Below are positions 36,681-45,198 of a stretch of 64,000 nt of DNA, in pieces. The stretch comes from Aromatoleum toluolicum (GTDB taxonomy: Bacteria > Pseudomonadota > Gammaproteobacteria > Burkholderiales > Rhodocyclaceae), in NCBI RefSeq assembly GCF_012911005.2, contig NZ_WTVS01000030.1:1-64000 (forward strand), given 5' to 3'. How positions within the stretch are numbered: the stretch's first letter is position 1; each line of letters opens with the position of its first letter. The notes beneath the pieces were generated by a model. That model made no database searches and was not told the DNA's origin. It worked only from the letters and a program-made list of their open reading frames with translations. The translations under genes and the position numbers were made by a program.

Positions 36681-37241
36681 ATGTCGTCACCCCATCCGCT
36701 CAACCAGGCCGTCATCGCCCAGGCGCTGCACGATCTGCGCAACGGCCAACTGCGTCGCTGCAAGGCGATGGGCTTTGGCGACGAGGAACTGGATGCGCTC
36801 AAGCATCCGGCGCTGGTCAGCGTGCTGGTCAACGCCACGGTGTCGTGGTGCTCGGTCTCGGTCAACCGCGAGGTGCTGAAACGGCTGCTGAACCAGGTGC
36901 ATGACGTGGAGCAGGAAATCGCCACGGTGGATCGCATGCTGCGCCTGGGTGCGAGCACGGAGATGGTGAGCCGCTTCTACGGCCTCACGCATCAGGAAGT
37001 CGCCCTACGGCGCGACATCCTCGGGTTGCCCAAGCGCAAGGGGCGGCATCCGGTGCTGGACGAGGTGCAGGACGCTGCCTTGTGGGAGCACTGGAAGGCC
37101 GGTATCACCGAGCGTCACATCGCGCTGGACGACGACGTGGCGATGCTGGCGCTGACCATGGACCTCGCCGAAACCCTGATGCTGCCGATGTCGGTGATCT
37201 GGGCGGCGATTCGGAACTGGATCGACCAGGGAGTCGTGTAG
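36681..37241 (+). CDS. DUF2857 family ICE protein
   Basis: This 186-residue protein has the DUF2857-type pattern: LRRCKAMGFGDEELDAL, CSVSVNREVLKRLL and RFYGLTHQEVALRRDILGLP. An HTH-like segment suggests nucleic-acid binding. It is conserved in ICEclc/PFGI-1-type maintenance modules immediately after parB. Function unknown. Confidence 0.75.
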   Translation: MSSPHPLNQAVIAQALHDLRNGQLRRCKAMGFGDEELDALKHPALVSVLVNATVSWCSVSVNREVLKRLLNQVHDVEQEIATVDRMLRLGASTEMVSRFYGLTHQEVALRRDILGLPKRKGRHPVLDEVQDAALWEHWKAGITERHIALDDDVAMLALTMDLAETLMLPMSVIWAAIRNWIDQGVV

Positions 37242-37244
37242 TCC

Positions 37245-38447
37245 ATGGCCACGGGCGGCGCGCCACGGCGCGATGGTCCCTTGGTGCTGTCGGCGTTGTT
37301 CGACGATGCGCTGCGCGAGCTGGCACCGGACCCACGATCAAGCCAAGCCTCGGCGCCCGCCGCCGATGGATTCCTCTACAGCGGCAACCGCCACGAGAGC
37401 GTGCCGCGGGCGCTGTTTCTCGACCGGCGCCTGACGCCGCTGGAGCGCAACGCTTGGCAGGTGTTCCGCCTGCAGCTCAACGACGACGGCGTGACCGCGT
37501 TCCCGACCTACGACCAGCTGCGGCCCTACCTGGCGTCGATGCCGTGCGCGGCGCTGGCATCGCACGAAACCGTCGCGCGTGCCCTGACGCTGCTGCGGCT
37601 GACGCGCTGGTTGAGTCTGGTGCGGCGACGGCGCGATCCGAAGACCGGCCGCATCCTGGGCAACCTCTATGTTCTGCACGACGAACCGCTGACGCCTTTC
37701 GAGGCGATGCAACTCGACCCCGACTACTTGGGTCTGGTGAGCCAGGCCCTCACCCATGCCGCCAAGGCGGTGCAGATCGTCGGCATACACACGCTGAAGG
37801 AAATCGCCGAAGACCCGTTGCTCAGCGGTCGCATGCTGCCGACACGCCTGCAGGTGCTCGCGCAGCGCATGGTCCGGCATGGCTGGATGCCAGAGACTTA
37901 TCCACAGGATGGCACCGATCACGATTCCGAAGGAGGCAGGGAGGGCTTGCTTCGGAATGCAGAACACCCGTCTTCGGAATCCGGAGCAGGACCAAAACCC
38001 GCGCCGGACGGCTCTCTTCGGAATCCGAAGGAAGACCGTACCGTACGTAAGGATCGTATAAATGAAGTATGTACAATACCGCGCGCGAAGGCCTTGCAGA
38101 ACCTGCGCCTGCCTGAGCGCTTCCTGAATTTGAAGGACGAGCAGCAGGCAGGTGCATTGATCGCTCTGCAGCAGGTGGACGAAGCCCAGCGGCAGGCGGT
38201 GCTCGACGAGTGGGCGGCGCGCTGCCGCGGCGGCACGGTGCGCAATCCGGCTGGCTACCTATTCGGCATCATCCAGAAGGCGATTCGCGGGGAGTTCAAG
38301 GCCTGGGCGGGCGAAGGCAGCCCAGTGCCGCCACCGCCTCGAGCCACGGCTCCTGCGCCGTCGTCACCTGCTGCGTCCAATGGCCCCGACCGTGAGATGG
38401 CGCGCGCTTACCTGGCGCAGTTGCGGTCGATGATGCGCGATCCCTGA
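37245..38447 (+). CDS. STY4528-type ICE replication-associated protein
   Basis: This 400-residue protein resembles the STY4528 family found in pathogenicity-island/ICE maintenance blocks. It has an N-terminal helical region, then a winged-helix-like part (LTPLERNAWQVFRLQL, FPTYDQLRPYL, ARALTLLRLTRWLSLVRR). The linker at about 225-275 is encoded by DNA with iteron-like repeats, and the C-terminus is Pro-rich. It starts 3 bp after the DUF2857 gene. A replication-initiator-like role is suggested by context, not proven. Confidence 0.7.
   Translation: MATGGAPRRDGPLVLSALFDDALRELAPDPRSSQASAPAADGFLYSGNRHESVPRALFLDRRLTPLERNAWQVFRLQLNDDGVTAFPTYDQLRPYLASMPCAALASHETVARALTLLRLTRWLSLVRRRRDPKTGRILGNLYVLHDEPLTPFEAMQLDPDYLGLVSQALTHAAKAVQIVGIHTLKEIAEDPLLSGRMLPTRLQVLAQRMVRHGWMPETYPQDGTDHDSEGGREGLLRNAEHPSSESGAGPKPAPDGSLRNPKEDRTVRKDRINEVCTIPRAKALQNLRLPERFLNLKDEQQAGALIALQQVDEAQRQAVLDEWAARCRGGTVRNPAGYLFGIIQKAIRGEFKAWAGEGSPVPPPPRATAPAPSSPAASNGPDREMARAYLAQLRSMMRDP
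37924..38083. repeat. Iteron-like 9-bp repeats plus A+T-rich stretch inside the STY4528-type gene
   Basis: CTTCGGAAT occurs at 37950, 37972 and 38016, spaced 22 and 44 bp, which is two and four helical turns. An inverted copy, ATTCCGAAG, lies at 37924. The third copy is followed by CCGAAG, making a near-palindrome. An A+T-richer stretch (about 38046-38075) follows. This layout recalls replication-origin iterons next to a melting region, but the repeats are also coding. Confidence 0.5.
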
Positions 38448-38456
38448 TCGACTGGG

Positions 38457-38473
38457 CTATCCCCGGGGGATAG
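38457..38473. repeat. CTATCCCC-G-GGGGATAG palindrome, copy 1
   Basis: A perfect 17-bp palindrome immediately after the STY4528-type gene is followed by CCGGCACAGGCTGCCTTCC. Most of that flank is shared with copy 2 at 39546. It is a candidate operator or parS-like site of the ICE. Confidence 0.7.
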
Positions 38474-38541
38474 CCGGCACAGGCTGCCTTCCTTCCGTTC
38501 TTGATTGCTCCCTGTTGTCCCATGGGCGAAACTGCTGCCTG

Positions 38542-39483
38542 ATGGCACAAATGAACCTGATCTCTGAAGCAATACCTTCGACGGCTTCCGACCCGCATGG
38601 TCTGGACTCAGGATTGCTGCACCCCGGAGCCCACCGCCCCGCGAGCGATGACGAACTTCAGGCACAGCAGCGAGAAGTTCAGCGCCTGCTGGGCCGCTGC
38701 GTGTTGCGCCTTCAGCAATACGAACGCCTGATGAAGGCCATCGTGGCCCATCATGACATTTCGGGGCCTGCGCATTCACTGGAGGCCATTCGTGCGGAGC
38801 GCATCGAGGACACGGCGACCAAGACCTTGGGTACGCTGGTAGGTCAATTGTTCGGATCGTATGTCGTCACGGAGGGCGGTGACGTCAGCGAGAAGGGCCC
38901 GGACCTGTCCGCCGACGTGATTTCATTTCGCACGCGGGTGCAACTGAGCCTGTCTGCGGAGGACTACGTCAGGACGCAGGCCGACCTCAAGGATCTGGTG
39001 TCGCTGCGCAATGCCCTGGTACACCACTTCATCGACCAGCACGACCTCTGGACAATCAAGGGGTGCCACACCGCGCACGATGCGCTGACCACCGCCTACA
39101 CCCGCATCGATCAGCATTTCGAGCAACTGCGTGGTTGGGCCGAACACATGGATCAGGCGCGCAGCCTGGCGGCGGAGTTCGTCCAGTCGGATGTGTTTCA
39201 CGACCTGGTGGTCAACGGCATTGCACCGGACGGAACGGTGGATTGGCCGGCGGCCGGCATCGTTCGCGCATTGCGCGAGGCGGCCGGGGAACTGGCCGTC
39301 GAGGGATGGACGCCCGTCGCCGCGGCCGGACGGTGGATTTCCGAACGGCATCCCGAGCAACTGCCCGCCAAATATGGATGCAGCAGTTGGCGCCAGGTGG
39401 TGCATGAGTCCCGCCTGTTCGAGCTTCGCTACCGCGATGTGGATGGTCGGCGTGCCGCTTGGTTCAGGGCACGAGAGACATAG
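38542..39483 (+). CDS. OST-HTH/LOTUS-like C-terminal domain protein
   Basis: This 313-residue protein has a helical N-terminal part (about 30-215) containing RNALVHHFIDQHDLW. The C-terminal segment (about 235-310: GWTPVAAAGRWISERHPEQL, YGCSSWRQVVHESRLFELR) fits the OST-HTH/LOTUS winged-helix pattern with its conserved Trp, YG and FELR positions. LOTUS domains bind structured RNA or protein partners. An ATG at 38551 or a TTG at 38515 are alternative starts. It stands alone between two CTATCCCC palindromes. Confidence 0.6.
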   Translation: MAQMNLISEAIPSTASDPHGLDSGLLHPGAHRPASDDELQAQQREVQRLLGRCVLRLQQYERLMKAIVAHHDISGPAHSLEAIRAERIEDTATKTLGTLVGQLFGSYVVTEGGDVSEKGPDLSADVISFRTRVQLSLSAEDYVRTQADLKDLVSLRNALVHHFIDQHDLWTIKGCHTAHDALTTAYTRIDQHFEQLRGWAEHMDQARSLAAEFVQSDVFHDLVVNGIAPDGTVDWPAAGIVRALREAAGELAVEGWTPVAAAGRWISERHPEQLPAKYGCSSWRQVVHESRLFELRYRDVDGRRAAWFRARET

Positions 39484-39545
39484 CCTTACGCGACGACATT
39501 GCATGACGCTGTGCCAGCAGCTCATGCCTTGCTTTGCCTTCCGCG

Positions 39546-39562
39546 TTATCCCCAGGGGATAG
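39546..39562. repeat. TTATCCCC-A-GGGGATAG palindrome, copy 2
   Basis: A 17-bp near-perfect palindrome between the OST-HTH gene and the PFL_4669-type gene is followed by CCGGCACAGGCGGCCTTCC. The shared flank indicates a duplicated regulatory unit rather than chance. Confidence 0.7.
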
Positions 39563-39683
39563 CCGGCACAGGCGGCCTTCCGCATCAGGCAAACCGGGCG
39601 GACACCGGCGGCGGTTTGATGACTGACAGCCTTCCGCCTGATGCCGATGCTGGCGACACATTCATTCCCCGCGAGTCGTCTCC

Positions 39684-40451
39684 ATGGCCAACGAACCCCT
39701 GCAACTGAATCTCGGATCGCTGCGCAGCGCGATGTCGCTGACGATGCATACGCATCATGCCTCTCGTATTTGGCACGGTCGCGCACCGACCGAGGGGCGC
39801 CCCGGCATCATCGGCCTCAACGGCTACCTCAGCGTGATGAACAAGATGAAGCGCGGCGCCGAGCAGGACGATCCCTACTCGGACTGGTGGATGCTGCGCA
39901 TCGAGGACAAGCTGGCCGATACGAAGACCCGCTTGCAGACCTTGCGCGAACAGGTGGAGCAAGCCCTGTCCGACGTGCCGCCAGCGCTGTCCCTGGGTGA
40001 GAACATGAACGTGCAGCCGGTCAAGCTGCCGCTGTTTGTGAATGCGCAGCTCGGTTTCATGGCGGTATACCTGTTGGCCGACTACGACGATCTGGCGCGC
40101 AAGCTGATCCTGGCGCACCACACCGCGCTGATCGACCGCAGCACGCTGGAGCGCTGGCTCAACGACGGTGCGCATGCACTGCGCAGCTTGTTCGCCCTGG
40201 CACAGCAGTACCGTTACTCCGGCACGACGCGCGACGACTTCGCGGCGAAGAGCGCCGCGGCGCGGGCGGCACAGGAGAAGTTTGGCGAGTTGCCGCAGGA
40301 CGTGCTCGAAGGCACGCGCCGTTCGCGCTTTGCGCCACCCATCGCGCGACGGGGAAACCGGCCCGAGGTACCGTCCGCTGACGCATCGGAGCCAGGCCTC
40401 ACCGATGGCGCAGCCGACACCACGGCGCAAGACGAGGACGCCAAGGCATGA
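39684..40451 (+). CDS. PFL_4669 family ICE protein (TIGR03761-type)
   Basis: This 255-residue protein is typical of the PFL_4669-type ICE family: LGSLRSAMSLTMHTHHASRIWHGRAP near the N-terminus and LPLFVNAQLGFMAVYLLADYDDLAR in the middle, with a Pro/Ala-rich tail. It is conserved next to DUF3158, ssb and topB in ICEs that excise and replicate. It probably takes part in ICE DNA processing; no enzymatic motif was seen. It overlaps the next gene by 4 nt (ATGA). Confidence 0.8.
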   Translation: MANEPLQLNLGSLRSAMSLTMHTHHASRIWHGRAPTEGRPGIIGLNGYLSVMNKMKRGAEQDDPYSDWWMLRIEDKLADTKTRLQTLREQVEQALSDVPPALSLGENMNVQPVKLPLFVNAQLGFMAVYLLADYDDLARKLILAHHTALIDRSTLERWLNDGAHALRSLFALAQQYRYSGTTRDDFAAKSAAARAAQEKFGELPQDVLEGTRRSRFAPPIARRGNRPEVPSADASEPGLTDGAADTTAQDEDAKA

Positions 40452-40996
40452 CGGCACCTTCTTCTTCCGGCCGTCCGGCGCGCTTCATTCCGCTGGGACA
40501 GGCGGACTTCCAGCGGCTGGAACACGCCGGCTACCTAAAAGGCCTTTTACAGCCTTTTAAAGGTAAGGGGAGTCTGGAGACTTGGGCCAGCCAGTGCATG
40601 GCGCTGCGCGACGAGTTGATCGCCCTGGCACAACGGCAGGTGCTACCGCAGGCGCGGGCCTATCCTTTCAGCGTGCTCGATGTGCACCTGGCCCAGCAGG
40701 CGACTGGCGCAGGGACGACCTTCCTGCGCTGGCGCAACCTCGACCGCTCGGCCATGGGCGTGGCCTTGTGGGAGGCGCTGCTTGCGCGCCCCGCGACATC
40801 GGCTTCGCTGATCGACGACCTGTATGCGATCGAACTGCAGCGCATCGCGCTGAACATGCAGATCAGCCTGACCCACAGCATCGCCCGCCACGCCCTGGAA
40901 TGCGCCAGCAGGATGGCGCGGGCCGAGGCGACGTATCTGCGGCGTGCCCATGGGCATGTCGCATCCATTCCCTCCACCCCCAAGGAGTCACCATGA
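40448..40996 (+). CDS. DUF3158 family ICE protein
   Basis: This 182-residue protein has the DUF3158 layout: FIPLGQADFQRLEHAGYLKGLLQPFKGKG, then FLRWRNLDRSAMGVALWE. Positive charges and position beside ssb suggest nucleic-acid handling. Both its ends overlap neighbours by 4 nt, so it is translationally coupled with PFL_4669 and ssb. Function is not established. Confidence 0.78.
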   Translation: MTAPSSSGRPARFIPLGQADFQRLEHAGYLKGLLQPFKGKGSLETWASQCMALRDELIALAQRQVLPQARAYPFSVLDVHLAQQATGAGTTFLRWRNLDRSAMGVALWEALLARPATSASLIDDLYAIELQRIALNMQISLTHSIARHALECASRMARAEATYLRRAHGHVASIPSTPKESP

Positions 40997-41376
40997 GCAC
41001 GCACTTCGTCGGCGAGGGCAACATCGGTTCTGCGCCGGACTACCGCGAATTCCCCAACGGCAATGACGAACCGCGCAGGCTGCTGCGGCTGAACGTCTAT
41101 TTCGACAATCCGATCCCGAAGAGGGATGGCGAGTACGAGGACCGCGGCGGCTTCTGGGCGCCGGTGGAGCTGTGGCACCGCGATGCCGAGCACTGGCAGT
41201 CGCTGTACCAGAAAGGCATGCGCGTTCTGGTCGAAGGCCGTACCGTGCGCGACGAATGGGAGGACGCCGACGAGAACGAGCGCGTCACCTTCAAGATCGA
41301 AGCCCGGCGCGTCGGCATCCTGCCGTATCGCATCGAGACGGTGATGCTCGGCGCCAAACCGGCCGGGGGCCAGTAG
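40993..41376 (+). CDS. ssb: ICE single-stranded DNA-binding protein
   Basis: This 127-residue protein has an OB-fold SSB-like pattern (FVGEGNIGSAPDYREFP, FWAPVELWHRDAEHWQSLYQKGMRVLVEGR, VTFKIEARRVGILPYRI). It lacks the acidic C-terminal tip of chromosomal SSB, ending instead in PAGGQ. It likely coats the transferred or replicating single strand. AAGGAG precedes its ATG, which lies inside the end of the DUF3158 gene. Confidence 0.82.
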   Translation: MSTHFVGEGNIGSAPDYREFPNGNDEPRRLLRLNVYFDNPIPKRDGEYEDRGGFWAPVELWHRDAEHWQSLYQKGMRVLVEGRTVRDEWEDADENERVTFKIEARRVGILPYRIETVMLGAKPAGGQ

Positions 41377-41661
41377 CCGATCATCGCGGGCGGCTGTAGC
41401 AACCGTCAGACGCCCGCCATGCACCAGCGGGCTATCCCCTGGGGATAGTTCCACTGCGGTCCACCGAGTTCCAGTCGCCCTCCCGACACCAATCTCCCGC
41501 CTCTCATACCGCCGCGATCCGTGCATACGGCCGCGGCAGCGATTCCCCAGCCGATCACAAATCGGTGTCCATGCCGTCCGGCTTCCTTGCGGCCGGTCTC
41601 ACCTGGCCCAGCCATGCTGTCGTCCATCTGATGAACCGCACATTCCCGAGGAGGCTTCAGC
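41377..41661. other. Intergenic region between ssb and topB
   Basis: These 285 bases lack a gene but contain the third CTATCCCC palindrome at 41432 and a CCGTCCGGC...GCGGCCGG inverted segment near 41574-41595. They probably hold the topB promoter. Confidence 0.5.
41432..41448. repeat. CTATCCCC-T-GGGGATAG palindrome, copy 3
   Basis: A perfect 17-bp palindrome between ssb and topB. It lacks the CCGGCACAGGC flank shared by copies 1 and 2, so the palindrome itself is the conserved part. Three such sites in 3 kb of intergenic ICE DNA argue for a regulatory or partition function. Confidence 0.7.
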
Positions 41662-43677
41662 ATGCGCGTGTTCCTGTGCGAGAAGCCTTCGCAAGGCAAG
41701 GACATCGCCCGTGTGCTGGGGGCTGGCCAGCGTGGTTCCGGCTGCTACAGCGGCGCGGGTGTCGTGGTGACCTGGTGCATCGGTCATCTGGTCGAAGCGG
41801 TTCCGCCCGAGGGCTATGACGAGCGCTACAAGCGCTGGACTCTCGAGCAACTGCCCATCCTTCCCGAGCGCTGGCGTGTCGAGCCCAAGGCTGCGACCGC
41901 CACGCAGTTCAAGATCGTCACGCAGCTCGTCGGTCAAGCCAGCGAGCTGGTGATCGCCACCGACGCCGACCGCGAAGGCGAGATGATTGCCCGCGAGATC
42001 ATCGAGTTGTGCGGCTACCGCGGGCCGATCCAGCGGCTGTGGCTGTCAGCGCTCAACGATGCGTCGATCCGCAAGGCACTGGGCGCGCTGAAGCCGTCGG
42101 CCGAGACGCTGCCGCTGTACTACTCGGCCCTGGCCCGTTCGCGTGCCGACTGGCTGATCGGCATGAACCTGAGCCGGCTGTTCACCCTGCTGGGACGGCA
42201 GGCTGGCTACACCGGTGTGCTGTCGGTGGGCCGGGTGCAGACGCCAACACTGAAGCTGGTGGTGGATCGCGACCGCGAGATTGCGAGCTTCGTCTCGGTG
42301 CCGTTCTGGGCGATCGACATCACGCTGTCCCATGCCGGCCAATCCTTCATCGCAAGTTGGACGCCGTCGCAGGGGTGTATGGACAATGCTGGCCGTTGCT
42401 TGCAACAGCCGGTCGCCCAGCAGGCCGCAGACCGCATGCGCGCCGCCGGCAGCGCCCAGGTGGTGTCGGTCGAGACGGAGCGCGTGCGCGAAGGTCCGCC
42501 GCTGCCGTTCGACCTGGGCACGCTGCAGGAGGTGTGTTCCAAGCAGTTGGGCCTGGAAGTGCAGGAAACCCTGGACATCGCCCAGGCGCTGTACGAGACG
42601 CACAAGGCGACGACCTATCCACGCTCGGATTCCGGCTACCTGCCCGAGAGCATGCTGGCCGAGGTGCCGACCGTTCTCGACAGCCTGGTCAAGACCGATC
42701 CCGGCCTGCGCCCCTTGATCGACCGCCTGGACCCGGCTCAGCGCTCGCGCGCCTGGAACGACAGCAAGGTCACGGCGCACCACGGCATCATCCCGACGCT
42801 GGAACCGGCCAACCTCTCGGCGATGAACGACAAGGAACTGGCCGTCTACCGACTGATCCGCGCGCATTACCTGGCGCAGTTCCTGCCCCACCACGAGTTC
42901 GACCGGACGGTGGCGCAGTTCGCGTGCGGCGGGCAGTCGCTGCATGCCGTGGGCAAGCAGATCGCTGTGGCCGGGTGGCGCCAGGTACTGTCGGCGCAGG
43001 AGGAAGGCGATGCGGATGGCGACGACGCCCAGCGCAGCCAGGTGCTACCGGCACTGCAAGCAGGATTGTCCTGCCAGGTCGGCCATGTCGATCTGAAGGC
43101 GCTGAAGACCTTGCCGCCCAAGCCCTACACGCAGGGCGAACTGGTCAAGGCCATGAAGGGCGTCGCCAGGCTCGTCACCGACCCGCGCCAGAAGCAGAAG
43201 CTCAAGGACACGACAGGCATCGGCACCGAAGCCACGCGCGCCAACATCATCAGCGGCCTGCTTGGGCGCGACTATCTGCTGAAGAAGGGCCGTGCCATCC
43301 GTGCCTCGGATGCCGCCTTCACTTTGATCGACACCGTGCCGGCCGCCATTGCCGATCCGGGCACGACGGCGGTCTGGGAGCAGGCGTTGGACATGATCGA
43401 GGCCGGCCAGATGACGCTGGATACCTTCATCGCCAAGCAATCCGCCTGGATGGCCCAGCTCGTGCAGCAGTACCGCGGTGTGACGCTCGCCATCAAGCTG
43501 CCACCATCTCCGTCCTGCCCCCAGTGCGGCGCGCAGATGCGCCAGCGCACGGGCAAGAGCGGTGCCTTCTGGTCGTGCAACCGCTACCCGGACTGCAAGG
43601 GAACGCTGCCGGTCGACACTTCGACTGGCAAGCGCGAAGCGCCGCGCAAGCAGCGGGCTTCCCGCAAGGCATCCTGA
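41662..43677 (+). CDS. topB: DNA topoisomerase III
   Basis: This 671-residue type IA topoisomerase has an N-terminal Toprim domain (MRVFLCEKPSQGKDIARVLG and ATDADREGEM with the D-x-D-x-E metal site) and the catalytic region KATTYPRSDSGYL with the active-site Tyr. A C-terminal CPQC...C...C zinc ribbon is present (about 612-645). ICE-encoded TopB relaxes DNA during ICE replication and transfer. GAGGAGG lies upstream of the ATG. The length is normal for ICE TopB. Confidence 0.92.
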   Translation: MRVFLCEKPSQGKDIARVLGAGQRGSGCYSGAGVVVTWCIGHLVEAVPPEGYDERYKRWTLEQLPILPERWRVEPKAATATQFKIVTQLVGQASELVIATDADREGEMIAREIIELCGYRGPIQRLWLSALNDASIRKALGALKPSAETLPLYYSALARSRADWLIGMNLSRLFTLLGRQAGYTGVLSVGRVQTPTLKLVVDRDREIASFVSVPFWAIDITLSHAGQSFIASWTPSQGCMDNAGRCLQQPVAQQAADRMRAAGSAQVVSVETERVREGPPLPFDLGTLQEVCSKQLGLEVQETLDIAQALYETHKATTYPRSDSGYLPESMLAEVPTVLDSLVKTDPGLRPLIDRLDPAQRSRAWNDSKVTAHHGIIPTLEPANLSAMNDKELAVYRLIRAHYLAQFLPHHEFDRTVAQFACGGQSLHAVGKQIAVAGWRQVLSAQEEGDADGDDAQRSQVLPALQAGLSCQVGHVDLKALKTLPPKPYTQGELVKAMKGVARLVTDPRQKQKLKDTTGIGTEATRANIISGLLGRDYLLKKGRAIRASDAAFTLIDTVPAAIADPGTTAVWEQALDMIEAGQMTLDTFIAKQSAWMAQLVQQYRGVTLAIKLPPSPSCPQCGAQMRQRTGKSGAFWSCNRYPDCKGTLPVDTSTGKREAPRKQRASRKAS

Positions 43678-44120
43678 CGCCGACGAATCCCCTCGCCACG
43701 CCGACCGTTCCGAACGGCGGGGCCGACTTCCCGCACCCCGCGGGATTCCCCAGCACACGCCTCCTTCTGCAACGGTGTGCGCGTCTCTCTGCCCCGCGAC
43801 GGGTCAGCGAGACGAGAAGGCGGTTCCTCTGCGAATCGCGTCTGCCGCGACTCCGTTGATCGAGATGCTTCCGTCGATGACGAGCGGTCTCCTGACGTCT
43901 GGCTGACCTGTGCTGTGGCGAGCCGTCAGGAGACCCCTCGGGTCGACGGTATTCGGTGCCGGTGCCCGCCGGTGGAACAACGGGCTCCCTTTGTGCGCGG
44001 ATGTGTGCCGAAGGATGTCGACCCCAGCCACGACACGGGTCGGGTGCGATTGCTGACGCAGCGAGCGGCTTTGACGACGGCCGGGACTGCCACAGCCCAC
44101 AGGTGGTTTCTCTCTTCTCC

Positions 44121-44161
44121 GGCTGAAGGCTCAAGGGCCTTCGGCCTGTTGGTCTTTATTT
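44121..44161 (+). terminator. Rho-independent terminator downstream of topB
   Basis: A 10-bp stem, GGCTGAAGGC / GCCTTCGGCC with one G-T pair and a 6-nt loop, is followed by the T-rich tail GGTCTTTATTT. It is oriented to stop plus-strand transcription from topB before the next ICE block. Confidence 0.65.
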
Positions 44162-44262
44162 GATCCTGATCGGTGTCGCGCTGCCTCAAAGCGGCCCTTG
44201 TGCAATGCGCATTCCCCAAAGACGCCAGCGATGCGTCGCGTCCATCCTGCGGTCATGCGCTG

Positions 44263-44327
44263 CTGACGGTCGTCAGCACCATACCCTGGCAGCTCCGATC
44301 TTCAAGGCTGCAACGCGATTCGCCGCG
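44263..44327 (+). promoter_or_regulatory. ICE regulatory repeat, copy C
   Basis: A CTGAC-GGTC-GTCAG dyad is followed by CACCATACCCTGGCAGCTCC and ATCTTCAAGGCTGCAACGCG. The same arrangement recurs at 47346 (copy A) and 54998 (copy B). Each copy precedes a block of small ICE genes. It is probably a promoter/operator for a shared ICE regulator. Confidence 0.6.
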
Positions 44328-44467
44328 TGGATCGAACCAGTCCGCTTCGCATCGCCCACCGCGGATGAGCTTATTCCCGACGCCGATGCTTCTTCCTTCA
44401 ACCCCTCGGGAGGTATCCGCTCCCGTCTTGGGGGTAGGGCTCCCGGTCTTTCAACCAGGAGAGCCCC

Positions 44468-44718
44468 ATGTCTCTTGCATTCACATCGACGCCACTGATT
44501 GCTGCACAGGCCCGTGCCGAAGCCATTGGCTATCTGGCCCTGGCCACACGGGCAAGCGCCTGCCTCTGCAGGTGCGCCACAGCGCCGCCGGCCACTACAT
44601 CGGCACCGCCGACGAAGACGGCCCGGTGTCCCGAGAGTCCGTCGAGTACTTCCGCTCGCAGTACGCCGCCGAGCACGCCCTGGCAACAGGCCGCTGGCAG
44701 CAACGCCTCCACCCCTGA
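44468..44718 (+). pseudogene. Small ICE-conserved gene, frameshifted
   Basis: The ATG at 44468 has an AGGAG RBS (CCAGGAGAGCCCC) and encodes MSLAFTSTPLIAAQARAEA and about ten further residues. After about 44550 the plausible continuation, RLPLQVRHSAAGHYIGTADE to a TGA at 44716, lies in another frame. The switch needs a 1-nt deletion (or 2-nt insertion) near 44550-44555. The second part looks like the C-terminus of a small ICE protein family (recalled). It could be a real decay event or a sequencing error. Confidence 0.55.
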
Positions 44719-44742
44719 CTTCCACTCACCAGGAGCCATTTC

Positions 44743-45135
44743 ATGAACCGGTCTTTGCCCCAAGACGTACTTGATCAGATCGCCGCGGAAGAACGGCATT
44801 TCGCCGAGGCACCGCAGGCATTTTTCGAAGCATGGAAACGCGGTGCGGAAATTGCCGGTGCCGAATGGTTCGGCGACGGCACGCCCGAAGGCCTGCAGCG
44901 CGCCACAAGCAAGTGGGATCTGCGCCCCAAGGTGCTGATGCTCAACGACGCCCTTGACGTCCTCAGCGGCGGCCAGCGCATGTTCCTGTCCGCAATGGTG
45001 AGCTTCTACAACGCCCGCGAGGGTGGCGCGATGCTCAAGCGTTGCGGATTCGAGGGGCTTTCCGATCTGGGAGGTCTCGATCTGGAGCGCCGCCAAATCA
45101 TTGCCGATCTGGTGCTGAACTACAGCGGTTGGTGA
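44743..45135 (+). CDS. ICE-conserved hypothetical protein
   Basis: This 130-residue acidic, helical protein has no motif I can assign. It contains EAWKRGAEIAGAEWFGDG and a C-terminal segment LNDALDVLSGGQRMFLSAMVSFYN. Translation starts at an ATG with AGGAG upstream (CCAGGAGCCATTTC). It is part of the series of short ICE genes between topB and DUF3577. A role in ICE maintenance is inferred only from position. Confidence 0.75.
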   Translation: MNRSLPQDVLDQIAAEERHFAEAPQAFFEAWKRGAEIAGAEWFGDGTPEGLQRATSKWDLRPKVLMLNDALDVLSGGQRMFLSAMVSFYNAREGGAMLKRCGFEGLSDLGGLDLERRQIIADLVLNYSGW

Positions 45136-45198
45136 GCCCGTTCACCGCCCTGGTCGTCTCTTCCGTCGGACGCATGCCGCGTCTATCCGCCTTACCCT

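Larger units (their letters stand above)
43678..44467. other. Gene-poor region after topB
   Basis: In these 790 bases no gene is supported; the longest open frame (128 codons from 43777) lacks an RBS and has composition unlike the neighbours. The region contains an intrinsic terminator at 44121-44161 and one copy of a ~65-bp ICE regulatory repeat at 44263-44327. A CGGGAG/CTCCCG stem-loop lies before the next ATG. Confidence 0.6.

Noticed and set aside
43777-44163. 128-codon open frame after topB
   Set aside because: No RBS and it reads through a good intrinsic terminator at 44121-44161; not supported as a gene.
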